Positions 17,140-24,760 are shown, counted from the stretch's first letter. The stretch: DNA of 26,348 bases from Bacillota bacterium (GCA_023421395.1 JAEZTL010000048.1:1-26348), one strand, 5' to 3'. A program made the numbers and translations. The notes: generated by a model not told the origin, from the letters alone.

Positions 17140-17169
17140 GAAAAGCCCTCCGCGTGACGGGGGCTTTTC
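17140..17169 (+). terminator. Intrinsic terminator or attenuator between kamA and the ferritin-like gene
   Basis: 11-bp stem (GAAAAGCCCTC / GGGGGCTTTTC, one G-T pair) with an 8-nt loop, 9 bp after the kamA stop. The T-run is partly in the stem and the following bases are GCATATTATTC, so termination may be partial and allow reading into the next gene. Confidence 0.6.
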
Positions 17170-17227
17170 GCATATTATTCGCCAAAGTGGCAAACCCTAC
17201 CGGTATCAAACGCCGGGAGGTGGCACA

Positions 17228-18478
17228 TTGAACCCATTTGAGCAAAAGCCGATGCAGGTGGCGGACGGCATTCAGGACTGGGCGGGGGTCTACCCCAAGC
17301 CCTACGACAAGAACGCGGTGGACCCGTACACCCGCATCCGCATCATCCTGATGAACGGCATCGAGGTCGAGGAGGTCTTCTTCAAGCACCAGTTTCATCG
17401 GAATTGCCCGGACAACGACCTGAGGCGGGAGTTGGCGCTGACGCGCCGGGTGGAACAGCAACAGCAAAAGCGCATCAACTGGCTTAAACCCATCGACGAG
17501 ACACAACTTGAGACCACCATCGGATATGAGCACGTAGCGGTGGATTTGACCGCGTGGCTGGCCCAGAACGAGCCGGACGCCTACGCCAAGAAGGCGCTGG
17601 ATTTTGCGCTGCTGGAGGATTTCGACCATCTTTACCGCTATTCGAACCTTCTGGACCTGGACGCGCAGATCCCCTCGCAGCAGATTGTGAGGAGTTACGT
17701 TGACATCACACCGGGGCGCCCCACCATCGCGGAGCACCGGCATCCCTTCGATTCGGTCAAGAACGCGCTGGATTTTAAGAAAGCGGATCTGCGTACGAAA
17801 CTGAACGCGCTGATCATCACATCCGGCGAGCAGCAGACCATGAATTTCTACATGAATCTGGGCAACACCTATGGCAATGACCTGGGCCGCCAGCTTTATC
17901 TGGAGATCGCCATGATTGAGGAACAGCACGTGTCCCACTACGGGTCGCTGCTCGATCCGAAGGCCACGTGGCTGGAGAACCTGCTGCTGCACGAGTACAT
18001 GGAGTGCTACCTTTATTATTCGTTCCTTGAGGATGAGAAGGACGTGAACGTCAAGCCCATATGGGAAGCGCACTTTGAAATGGAGCTGGCGCATCTTCAC
18101 AAGGCGGCGGAGCTTCTGCGGCGCTACGAGCGCAGGGAGTGGGGCGAGATCATCCCCGGCGGCAGCTTCCCAAAGCTCCTCCAGTTCCACGACACCCGCG
18201 ACTACGTGCGGCGCATATTGGCCGAACAGGTACTTCTGACTGCTGACCGGGAAAACTACCGCAGCGTACGGGAATTGCCGCCCAGTTTTGATTTCTTCGC
18301 CTATCAGAACCGCGTCAACAAAAACGTCGACCGGGTGGCCAGCCACGCGGTGGTGCTGCAGCACCAGAACCGCTTCCAGGTAGACTACCGCGCGGAGTCG
18401 AAGCCCAATCCCGTGCCCGCCCTTGGCGACCGCGCCGGCGACAACACCGAGATCGCGCGAAACCCCGCGGCGTCCTGA
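17228..18478 (+). CDS. Twin ferritin-like (four-helix di-metal) protein of unknown function
   Basis: I do not recognise a named family. The 416-residue soluble protein appears to hold two four-helix bundles. In the second (about 188-302) a full di-metal ligand set is visible: E201 on helix 1, E231-x-x-H234 on helix 2, E256/E259 on helix 3 and E286-x-x-H289 on helix 4, as in rubrerythrin, manganese catalase and diiron oxygenases. The first bundle (about 35-145) has a looser set: E46/E48/E49, E75, E101-H102 and E130...H134. The start is TTG 17228, with GGAGG seven bases upstream; the frame is open further but without a start site. It follows kamA past a hairpin and has a strong terminator, so it may belong to the same operon. 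Role could be peroxide or oxygen defence, or an oxidation step. Confidence 0.72.
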   Translation: MNPFEQKPMQVADGIQDWAGVYPKPYDKNAVDPYTRIRIILMNGIEVEEVFFKHQFHRNCPDNDLRRELALTRRVEQQQQKRINWLKPIDETQLETTIGYEHVAVDLTAWLAQNEPDAYAKKALDFALLEDFDHLYRYSNLLDLDAQIPSQQIVRSYVDITPGRPTIAEHRHPFDSVKNALDFKKADLRTKLNALIITSGEQQTMNFYMNLGNTYGNDLGRQLYLEIAMIEEQHVSHYGSLLDPKATWLENLLLHEYMECYLYYSFLEDEKDVNVKPIWEAHFEMELAHLHKAAELLRRYERREWGEIIPGGSFPKLLQFHDTRDYVRRILAEQVLLTADRENYRSVRELPPSFDFFAYQNRVNKNVDRVASHAVVLQHQNRFQVDYRAESKPNPVPALGDRAGDNTEIARNPAAS

Positions 18479-18495
18479 CCGGAATCTCCCTTTTT

Positions 18496-18527
18496 CGCGC
18501 CGCGCCTTCAGGTGCGGCGCGTTTTTT
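18496..18527 (+). terminator. Strong intrinsic terminator after the ferritin-like gene
   Basis: 11-bp GC-rich stem (CGCGCCGCGCC / GGTGCGGCGCG, one G-T pair) with TTCA loop followed by six T, 17 bp after the stop. Confidence 0.92.
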
Positions 18528-18665
18528 GACGCCGGGTGTCCTATCGCGCGCTCTTTCGACAGTAAATGCTCCTTGGCGTGACGAATCGCAGGTTCCCTTT
18601 ATCACCTTCCGATGCATAGAATAATCCGGAAAACCCATGAAACGGACCGGAAAGAAGGTTTGAAT

Positions 18666-19775
18666 ATGAACGATGAATGGGGTTTTTGCGGCTGCGTTCC
18701 GGCGGACGACGGGCGCGATGCCGGGTATGGCATGACCTTTGCCATGTCCAATCGGTTGGTGAACAGCGTAAGCGCGTTCAGCCGCGGCGCGTGCGGACGG
18801 CACGGCGATGGCGGCGAGCTCCGCTTTTTGGATGAACGGCAAACCGACGGAAGCGGCACGGGTGAGGCCGTCGTCGATCCGCTGGCTTCGCAAGGCGCGC
18901 TGGCGCCGGATGAATCCGGCTGCTTTCTCTTCGCGGTCAACGCGGGCAGCAACAGCGTCACGAGCTTTCGCCTTGAGGACGGTTGTCTGACGTTGGCCGG
19001 CGTCGCGCCGTCGGGCGGTGTCCGGCCTGTCAGCATCGCCGCTCACGGGAACCGGATCTACGTGCTCAATGCCGGCGCGGACCGCGTGGATGCCACCCTG
19101 AACGGTTTCAACGTGAACGGGTCCGGCGTGCTCTTGCCCATTGTGGGTTCCCAGGCCGTCGTGAGCCCGGCCGCGGCGCAGCCCGCCTGCGTGGTGTTCA
19201 GCCCCGACGGATGCCGTCTGATCGTCAGCGTCCGAAACCAGAACCTGCTGCTCTCCTTCCAGGTGCTGCCCGGCGGACAGCTGGAGGAAGCGGTGACCAC
19301 ATCCTCGAGCGGGGAAGGCCCCTTTGGTATAATCTTCGCCCCCTGCGACATCCTGCTTGTCTCGGAAGCGGGGCCCAACGCGATGTCCAGCTATCATCTG
19401 GAGGAGAACGGCGCGCTTTCCGCCGTCAGCGCCTCGGTCGCAAACGGCCAGTTGGCCACCTGCTGGGTCGCGGTCACGCCGGACGGACGGTACGCCTACA
19501 CGGCCAACGCGGGCAGCGGTACGATCTCCGTATACCATGTGTCAAAACGCGGTGTTCTGACGCTCATAGAAAGTGTGCCCACTACGCCCGCGATGAACGG
19601 CGCGCCGATCGACCTCATGGTCGCGCCCGACGGGCGGTTCCTTTATGTGCTCAACGGCAGACAAGGTTCCATCAGCGCCTTTCGGATTGAATGCGAGGGA
19701 CATCCGGCGCTTGTGCAGGTCTACCAGCATACCCGTTTGCCGGAAGTCGGGGCGCAGGGGATCGCGGTACTGTAA
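18666..19775 (+). CDS. Lactonase-family beta-propeller protein (YVTN-type)
   Basis: The 369-residue protein is built of repeats typical of the lactonase/6-phosphogluconolactonase-like seven-bladed propeller (PF10282). Blade signatures recur: GALAPDESGCFLFAVNAGSN..SVTSFRL, IYVLNAGAD, CVVFSPDGCRLIVSVRNQN..LLSFQV, VAVTPDGRYAYTANAGSG..ISVYHV and VAPDGRFLYVLNGRQG..ISAFRI. No signal peptide is obvious. Some relatives hydrolyse sugar lactones, but many have no known activity, so I do not assign one. ATG 18666 follows AGAAGG; the open frame to 18612 adds 18 charged residues. It is separated from the ferritin-like gene by a strong terminator and convergent with degV, so it is probably a separate unit. 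Confidence 0.85.
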   Translation: MNDEWGFCGCVPADDGRDAGYGMTFAMSNRLVNSVSAFSRGACGRHGDGGELRFLDERQTDGSGTGEAVVDPLASQGALAPDESGCFLFAVNAGSNSVTSFRLEDGCLTLAGVAPSGGVRPVSIAAHGNRIYVLNAGADRVDATLNGFNVNGSGVLLPIVGSQAVVSPAAAQPACVVFSPDGCRLIVSVRNQNLLLSFQVLPGGQLEEAVTTSSSGEGPFGIIFAPCDILLVSEAGPNAMSSYHLEENGALSAVSASVANGQLATCWVAVTPDGRYAYTANAGSGTISVYHVSKRGVLTLIESVPTTPAMNGAPIDLMVAPDGRFLYVLNGRQGSISAFRIECEGHPALVQVYQHTRLPEVGAQGIAVL

Positions 19776-19797
19776 AGGGCCTCCTTCCCGTGGAATG

Positions 19798-19827
19798 AAA
19801 AAGGTTGAGAAGAAACGCTTCTCAACC
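19798..19827 (-). terminator. Intrinsic terminator after degV
   Basis: 10-bp perfect stem (GGTTGAGAAG / CTTCTCAACC), 5-nt loop, followed on the minus strand by five T. It lies 50 bp past the degV stop and 23 bp past the lactonase stop on the other strand. Confidence 0.85.
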
Positions 19828-19876
19828 CTACATTAGGCTTAATGGGAAACCGGTTCGTTCCGGGCGGAGTCCGGGG

Positions 19877-20740
19877 TCAGCTCGCTTCGATGCCCCTCTT
19901 TGGCCGCGAGCGCTTGAACAGTACGCCCAGCGTCCCGGGGCCGCAATGGCCGGATACCGTGCAGCCCGCTCGAGTTTCGTAGACTTCCTCGAAGGGCGCG
20001 CGGGCTTTGACCAATTCGCGTACCGCCCGGACGGTCTCCGGCGCGCAGCCGGAGTGGGTGATAAAGGCCCGGCTAAGGTCTGCGTCCCGTCCGGCGATAA
20101 GCCGGTCCAGCACATAGTGCTCCAGACAGCGCGGAAAGCTCCCGCGGTATTTCGCGCCCACCTTCATTTCGCCATTCACCACCTCGATGCAGGGCTTGAT
20201 CTGAAGCAGCTTGGCACCCACCGCCTCCAGCCCCGAGCAGCGGCCGCCCCGCCTGAGGGAATCCAGCGTCTCGATGACAAAGCTGGCGTCCACCCGGGGG
20301 ATGACGTCTTCCAGATGCCGCAGAATTTCCGACGCGCCCGCACCGCGCCGCGCCATTTCCGCCGCGTCCATCACCACGTGGCCGCTGCCGCTGGAGAGGT
20401 TGCGGGAGTCCACCACGGTTACGTTCCGGAAGGCCTCCGCCGCCAGGCGGGCGTTGCCGAAACAGGCGGAGAAGGCGGCGCTGATGGAGATGTGGATCAC
20501 CGCGTCGCAGTCTTTCGCGTACCTGGCGAAAAGATGCTCGTAGTCGTACTGGTTGACCGCCGCCGTGCGTACCTTTCGGCCGCCCTCGACAAAGCGGAAG
20601 ATGTCCTCCGGCGTGATGTCCACACCATCCCGGTAGGATTCGCTCTCCACCAGCACGTAAAGCGGCGCGATGGCAATGTCCAGCCGGTTCAGGATTTCGG
20701 GGGAGAGATCGCAGGTGCTGTCGGCGGTGATCTTGATCAT
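19877..20740 (-). CDS. DegV family fatty-acid-binding protein
   Basis: The 287-residue protein has the DegV fold: it begins MIKITADSTCDLSPEIL, with the DST motif near residues 7-9, and has the VVDSRNLSSGSGHVVMDAAE block and the C-terminal HSGCAPETVRAV and GPGTLGVLF segments. DegV/FakB proteins bind a fatty acid and present it to FakA kinase for phosphorylation; FakA is not in this window. ATG 20740 has GAGGTG seven bases upstream; the open frame to 20980 is poor-quality sequence. It lies 113 bp downstream of the radical SAM gene on the same strand with a long hairpin in between, so cotranscription is possible. Which lipid it binds cannot be read. Confidence 0.92.
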   Translation of the reverse strand: MIKITADSTCDLSPEILNRLDIAIAPLYVLVESESYRDGVDITPEDIFRFVEGGRKVRTAAVNQYDYEHLFARYAKDCDAVIHISISAAFSACFGNARLAAEAFRNVTVVDSRNLSSGSGHVVMDAAEMARRGAGASEILRHLEDVIPRVDASFVIETLDSLRRGGRCSGLEAVGAKLLQIKPCIEVVNGEMKVGAKYRGSFPRCLEHYVLDRLIAGRDADLSRAFITHSGCAPETVRAVRELVKARAPFEEVYETRAGCTVSGHCGPGTLGVLFKRSRPKRGIEAS

Positions 20741-20787
20741 GGGGTACACCTCGTATCGTTTTCTGAAGCGGCGGGGCGGAGAAACGC

Positions 20788-20825
20788 CGCAAAGGCCGGA
20801 GCGCCCGGAGCGCTTCGGCTTTGCG
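20788..20825 (-). other. Long intercistronic hairpin between the radical SAM and degV genes
   Basis: Outer arms CGCAAAG / CTTTGCG, middle CCG / CGG and inner AGCGC / GCGCT, with small bulges. It is followed on the minus strand only by GCGTTTC, so termination would be weak. A (CT)n run lies between the hairpin and the radical SAM stop codon. Could be an attenuator or an mRNA processing or stability element. Confidence 0.5.
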
Positions 20826-20853
20826 GAGAGAGAGAGAGGGGGTGCCGGGCGCT

Positions 20854-22239
20854 CTAAGTACCCAGAGAGAGCGTTTGATCCTTTGCGGAGGCGGGGGCGC
20901 CGTCTATGTCCGGTTGCCCGGCCCACAGCCGGTCGGCCGTGACCGCCCACTTTTCGGCGGCGGACGCGCACTTTCCGCACAGCGCGTGTACGTCTTCCGG
21001 GGCGATCATGTCGGTGGACTTCGCGCCGGAGGCGTCCACCATCCGGGCAAGGGCCTCCGGATTGTCCAGCAGGGGGCAGGGCCTCAGGTGGTTGTCGTTA
21101 AAGGGCTGGCTCTCATGATACTGCATGAACAGCGGGGATTGCAGGGCCTCGAGCAGCGTGTGCCTGTAAATGCTTGCGTCCGCGTAGTGGATGAAGGCGC
21201 AGGGCTCAATGTCGCCGCCCGCGTTGATGTGCAGATAGCGGCGGCCTCCGGCGATGCAGCCTTTTACGTATTCGCCGTCGTTCCAAAAGTCCAGCGTAAA
21301 CACCGGCTTGGTCTCGCGGAAGGCACGCACCTGACGGTACATGAATTCCCGCTGCTCCGCGGATACCATGAGCTCGGGCACCGCGTCCCTGCCCACCGGC
21401 ATGTAAGTGAAGAACCATATGAACTTTGCACCCCGCCCGATCATGTCGTCAAAGAAGGCCTCGCTGCCGATGGAGGCGGTGTTTTGACTGGTGTAGCAGC
21501 AGGACGCGCCGAAGAGCAGTTTCTTGCGCTTCAGAATTTCCATCGCGCGGACCACCTGGGCGAACGTGCCCGCGCCGCGCCGGGAATCGGTCTCTTCCTC
21601 AAAGCCTTCGACGCTGATGGCGGGCGCGAAATTTTTGACCCGCAGCATTTCGTCTGCGAATTCCTCATCAATCAGCGTGCCGTTGGTAAAAGCGGTGAAA
21701 AAGCAGTCCGGATTCATCTCGCACAGCCGCAGCACGTCCTTTTTACGCACCAATGGCTCACCGCCCGACAGCACGTAAAAATAGACGCCCAATTCCTTGC
21801 CCTGCCGCACGATGTCGTCCAGCGTTTCCAGACTCATGCTCATGCGGTTGCCGTACTCTGCCGCCCAACAACCCACGCAGCGCAGGTTGCAGGCGGAGGT
21901 CGGGTCCATCAGGATGGCCCAGGGCACGTTGCAGCCGTATTCCTCCTGCAGTTTCTGCTGCCGGCGTCCGCCCACTGCGGTGGCGTTTACGATGAAATTG
22001 CGAAACAGCGCCCCGCGCACGCCGGGATCGATGTCCTCCCACAGGCTCAGAATCAGTTTGTACCAGTTTCCTTCCTTGTCGTCGAGCGCCTTGTGCACGG
22101 CGCTCAGCTGACCCTGCATCGAGCCGTCCGCATCCAGTCTTTCGACCAGGCGCATCAGCTTCGGCGCATTCTTTTCCGGGTTGGAATCCAGATACCTGTA
22201 GGCCATCTTCAGGGCGGCGGAACCGAGTGCTTCCTTCAT
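20854..22239 (-). CDS. Radical SAM enzyme with SPASM-like C-terminal cysteines
   Basis: The 461-residue enzyme has a helical N-terminal domain (about 1-100), then the radical SAM barrel with cluster cysteines C117, C121 and C124 in DPTSACNLRCVGCWAAEYG, SGGEP for SAM binding, and TNGTLID. The C-terminal part has further cysteines that look like a SPASM or twitch cluster: GCIAGGRRYLHINAGGDIEPCAF, LRPCPLLDN and ALCGKC. The reaction is unknown. ATG 22239 has GGAGG ten bases upstream; the extension to 22347 covers the regulatory dyads. It is divergent from a gene that looks like a cysteine-less copy of itself, and upstream of degV on the same strand, which hints at lipid or membrane work. That link is inference. 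Confidence 0.88.
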   Translation of the reverse strand: MKEALGSAALKMAYRYLDSNPEKNAPKLMRLVERLDADGSMQGQLSAVHKALDDKEGNWYKLILSLWEDIDPGVRGALFRNFIVNATAVGGRRQQKLQEEYGCNVPWAILMDPTSACNLRCVGCWAAEYGNRMSMSLETLDDIVRQGKELGVYFYVLSGGEPLVRKKDVLRLCEMNPDCFFTAFTNGTLIDEEFADEMLRVKNFAPAISVEGFEEETDSRRGAGTFAQVVRAMEILKRKKLLFGASCCYTSQNTASIGSEAFFDDMIGRGAKFIWFFTYMPVGRDAVPELMVSAEQREFMYRQVRAFRETKPVFTLDFWNDGEYVKGCIAGGRRYLHINAGGDIEPCAFIHYADASIYRHTLLEALQSPLFMQYHESQPFNDNHLRPCPLLDNPEALARMVDASGAKSTDMIAPEDVHALCGKCASAAEKWAVTADRLWAGQPDIDGAPASAKDQTLSLGT

Positions 22240-22273
22240 AAAAACATGACCTCCGTCTCTTTTTTCCAAATGC

Positions 22274-22282
22274 ACTATAGCA
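22274..22282 (-). promoter_or_regulatory. Extended -10 promoter for the radical SAM gene
   Basis: On the minus strand this reads TGCTATAGT. No good -35 at 17 bp. The dyads at 22318-22369 lie upstream of it. Confidence 0.45.
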
Positions 22283-22317
22283 TGCCCGGGCCGGCGCGTA
22301 TTTAGACAGTTTTGTTT

Positions 22318-22338
22318 TTTGTCACAAAACCTGACAAA
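22318..22338. promoter_or_regulatory. Perfect inverted repeat, putative TetR operator
   Basis: TTTGTCA, 7-nt spacer, TGACAAA: perfect 7-bp arms, midway between the divergent radical SAM and paralogue genes. Size and spacing suit a dimeric repressor. The TetR gene at 23481-24044 is the nearest candidate. Confidence 0.6.
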
Positions 22339-22346
22339 CCGCCGCA

Positions 22347-22369
22347 TCTGTCAATGGAGCGCGGACAGA
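22347..22369. promoter_or_regulatory. Second TGTC/GACA inverted repeat
   Basis: TCTGTC (22347-22352) and GACAGA (22364-22369) with an 11-nt spacer. It shares the TGTC/GACA core with the dyad 10 bp away and lies just upstream of the -10 at 22378. Wider spacing makes it a less certain operator. Confidence 0.4.
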
Positions 22370-22377
22370 TTCCACGA

Positions 22378-22383
22378 TACAAT
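22378..22383 (+). promoter_or_regulatory. -10 element for the radical-SAM-like paralogue
   Basis: TACAAT, 44 bp before the ATG. At -35 the sequence is TGGAGC, a weak match, as for a promoter that depends on a regulator. Confidence 0.45.
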
Positions 22384-22427
22384 ATGCTTGAGGAAGTCAT
22401 TTTACACCGGTGCGAGGAGGAAGCGGT

Positions 22428-23444
22428 ATGCTCGACATCGAGGCGAGGCTGGCCCGCCAGGCCATCGGCATCGCGGTGGACAAGGCGCTGGAGGACATGA
22501 AGGGCAACGCGCGCCGAAGCATCCGCAATCTGGTGGACCTGGGCGCGCTGTTTTCCCAGAGCGAGAACCAGAAATGGTTCTTCGCCACCGCCAAAAAAGT
22601 GATCGACAGCCCGAAGAATCCCTACAGGGCGCTGGTTTCGCGGGCGGTGCGAGACATCGACGGCGACACGATCCGTCGCTTGGGGCTGAACCTGGGCTAC
22701 AACGCCCTCGTCCATGGCGCGAAACGGCTGAGAAGACGGCAGGACGCACCGGACGCGCGCCTTCCGTGGCTTCTGGATATGACGGCTCGCGGCGCTTCGG
22801 CGGGGCCGAGGCTGGACGCGTGCCTGACCGAGGGACAGGAGATGGGCATCTACGCCTACGCGCTGCGCCCGGACGGCGCCGAGGCGCTGAACGCCACCCT
22901 CGACTTGGCGCAGAAGCACGGGGACTGCTTCCTCGCGCTGCGGCTGCCCTCGGAACTTCTGGAGGGCGACGCCCCGGAGCGGATCGCCCGGGCGCACAAC
23001 GTGGCGGTTGCGGTGGAGCTTCCGCGCGGTCCCGGGCAGGCGGAAGGGGCGTTCCGGCGGCTTGCGGAAAACCGCTGTCTCTTCGGCTTCTTACTGACCT
23101 ATGGCGACGAGGATGTGCGAAGCGTCACGTCGTCCCGGTTCGTCCGCTGGGGAATTGGGGAGGGCTGCCTCTTCGGCGCGTATCAGGCGGCCGCAGGCGC
23201 GTCGCAGCGGGCGCGGGACAGCGTGTACGCCTTCGTTTGCAGGCTGCGCGGCGAGGCGGGCAGGCCGTTGATCGCGCTGGACTGGCCCCGGGACGTTCGA
23301 GAGGCCGGGGAGAAGCTGGGGGTCGGCGGCGTGCTGAATCTGGATCTGGCCGCCGCGGCGATGACGCTGTGCCGGGATGCCAGGAGCGCCGGCGGCGCGC
23401 TGGCGGAGTTTTTGCGACGGGCGCAGGCCTGTCCTTCGTCATAG
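22428..23444 (+). CDS. Degenerate radical-SAM-like protein lacking the Fe-S cysteines
   Basis: The 338-residue protein aligns by eye with the neighbouring divergent radical SAM enzyme from the N-terminal helical domain through most of the barrel. Matching stretches are LPWLLDM against VPWAILMD; EGQEMGIYAYAL against QGKELGVYFYVL; HGDCFLALRLPSELLE against NPDCFFTAFTNGTLID; and NVAVAVELP against FAPAISVEG. Where the partner has C117, C121 and C124 it reads DMTARGASAG, with no cysteine, and the SPASM part is missing. It should not bind a [4Fe-4S] cluster and is probably a non-catalytic partner or sensor. ATG 22428 has GGAGG seven bases upstream. It shares regulatory dyads with the radical SAM gene and ends at a terminator shared with tetR. 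Confidence 0.7.
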   Translation: MLDIEARLARQAIGIAVDKALEDMKGNARRSIRNLVDLGALFSQSENQKWFFATAKKVIDSPKNPYRALVSRAVRDIDGDTIRRLGLNLGYNALVHGAKRLRRRQDAPDARLPWLLDMTARGASAGPRLDACLTEGQEMGIYAYALRPDGAEALNATLDLAQKHGDCFLALRLPSELLEGDAPERIARAHNVAVAVELPRGPGQAEGAFRRLAENRCLFGFLLTYGDEDVRSVTSSRFVRWGIGEGCLFGAYQAAAGASQRARDSVYAFVCRLRGEAGRPLIALDWPRDVREAGEKLGVGGVLNLDLAAAAMTLCRDARSAGGALAEFLRRAQACPSS

Positions 23445-23450
23445 CGCACT

Positions 23451-23482
23451 AAAAAGGCGGGCCGCTTCCGGCTCGCCTTTTT
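23451..23482. terminator. Bidirectional intrinsic terminator between the paralogue and tetR genes
   Basis: 14-bp stem (arms begin AAAAAGGCGGGCCG; one G-T pair) with CTTC loop. A5 and T5 at the ends give U-tracts on both strands. The right arm runs into the TetR stop codon. Confidence 0.9.
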
Positions 23483-24044
23483 AGTTCTTTTGGTCGGCTT
23501 TTTTAAGCTCCGCCAGCACGCTTCCGTCGTAGAGCTGGCGGATCTTTTGGATGAATCCGGCGGGATCGTCCTTCATACCCTGGTTCGACCATCGCACGAC
23601 GAAGCTGACGAATGCGACGGCGAAGAATTCGATGAAGAAGTCCCACTTTTCTGGGTCGAAGGGCGTGCCCGCCGTCGATTCTACCGCCGTCAGCGCAATG
23701 CTGCGGATGTAGCCGTACAGGTATTCGGGAAAGGAGTTGGGGCCGGTGGTCGCCAGCGCGTTTCGGTAGAAGGTGGCATTGTCGCGCATATAGCGGCACA
23801 GCCGGACAAGCCCCTCCGTCCAGTGCTCCAGCGTCTCGTAGCCGGACATGAAGCGCACGGTTTCGGTGTAGTAGATCCAGTTCATCAAGTCGTACTTGTC
23901 CTGAAAATGATAGTAAAAGGTCTGCCGCGTCAGCGCGCACTGGGCCACGATATCCCCGACGCTGATCTTCTCAAAGGACTTCTTCGCCATCAGCGCCTTG
24001 AGGGCGTTTGCCAGCGCGAGCTTTGTAATGTTGGAGTCCGACAT
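23481..24044 (-). CDS. TetR/AcrR family regulator, DhaS-like
   Basis: The 187-residue regulator has an N-terminal TetR helix-turn-helix (about 8-55): SFEKISVGDIVAQCALTRQTFYYHFQDKYDLMNWIY. The tail after the HTH (the YYTE segment, then EHWTEGLVRLCRYMRDN and the FF-x-EFFAVAFVSFVVRW helix) resembles the DhaS-type TetR group. Relatives include DhaS, an activator of dihydroxyacetone kinase genes, but no dha genes are present here. ATG 24044 follows GGGGGA. It is convergent with the radical-SAM-like paralogue. TGTCA/TGACA dyads between the two radical SAM genes are its most likely targets. Ligand unknown. Confidence 0.88.
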   Translation of the reverse strand: MSDSNITKLALANALKALMAKKSFEKISVGDIVAQCALTRQTFYYHFQDKYDLMNWIYYTETVRFMSGYETLEHWTEGLVRLCRYMRDNATFYRNALATTGPNSFPEYLYGYIRSIALTAVESTAGTPFDPEKWDFFIEFFAVAFVSFVVRWSNQGMKDDPAGFIQKIRQLYDGSVLAELKKADQKN

Positions 24045-24108
24045 GCTTCCCCCGGATACGCGCGTCCAAGGTGGCGCGCGGCTTTTTCATGGGTATGGTG
24101 CGGTCCCG

Positions 24109-24648
24109 TCAGCGTGAAAGCGGCAGCGCGGTCAGGCAATAAAAGTTCTCACCCAGCGAGTAAGCGCCCTCCACGCGGAATCCCGCATCGGTCAGGAGGC
24201 GCTCAGCCTGTTCCTCGCCGATTCGGACGGTCTCCGGCGGCCCCATCGGCGTCCTCCGCCCGTGGAACTCGATCACCGCCAAGCGTCCGGACGGCGTCAG
24301 CGCGCGGCGGATGTGTTTCAGTACTTCTCCGGGCTGGCGGAGCTCGTGCAGCACCGTGCAGAGAAGCGCGAGGTCGCTTTCGCCGTCTGGAACGTTCTCG
24401 ACCCCCGCGACGACCCGGACGTTGCCGCTTCCTTCGCGCTGCGCCCTGTCGCCGAGATAACGCAGCATCTCCGGCGAAACCTCCACCGCGTATACGGTCT
24501 CGGCCGAGATCTTCGCGGCTTCGAAGGCGAAGAGGCCCGTGCCTGCGCCCACGTCCAAAAAGCGCTTGCCCGGCGCGAGGCCCAGGCGCTTCAGCGTTCC
24601 GGCGGGGCTCAGCTCCGCGACCCGAAGCGGGTTTTCCAGCTTGTGCAT
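24109..24648 (-). CDS. Class I SAM-dependent methyltransferase
   Basis: The 179-residue protein has a Rossmann methyltransferase fold: motif I LDVGAGTGLFAFEA at about 31-44, the acidic VYAVEVSPEML loop, a DLALLCTVLHEL segment (motif IV region) and LTPSGRLAVIEFHG. It resembles the UbiE/type 11 group. Small size suggests a small-molecule substrate; none can be assigned. ATG 24648 is chosen for AAAGGA at good spacing; an in-frame ATG at 24690 is a weaker option. It is 64 bp upstream of tetR on the same strand, so the two may be cotranscribed, which would link it to the radical SAM locus. Confidence 0.85.
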   Translation of the reverse strand: MHKLENPLRVAELSPAGTLKRLGLAPGKRFLDVGAGTGLFAFEAAKISAETVYAVEVSPEMLRYLGDRAQREGSGNVRVVAGVENVPDGESDLALLCTVLHELRQPGEVLKHIRRALTPSGRLAVIEFHGRRTPMGPPETVRIGEEQAERLLTDAGFRVEGAYSLGENFYCLTALPLSR

Positions 24649-24730
24649 GCTTCGTTTCCTTTCGCGCCGTGAGGCGGCGTCCTTTCCCATGATACCACCG
24701 CCGCGGGGCGCTCTGCAAGCGCAATTCTCC

Positions 24731-24760
24731 TTGTATGCCGGCGTCCGCATATGCTATAAT
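24731..24760 (+). promoter_or_regulatory. Promoter for the aldo/keto reductase operon
   Basis: -35 TTGTAT (24731-24736), 18-bp spacer, -10 TATAAT (24755-24760). It gives a leader of about 40 nt. Confidence 0.75.

Noticed and set aside
22240..22347. N-terminal extension of the radical SAM protein
   Set aside because: The in-frame extension would cover the perfect dyad and promoter; the ATG at 22239 has a good GGAGG.
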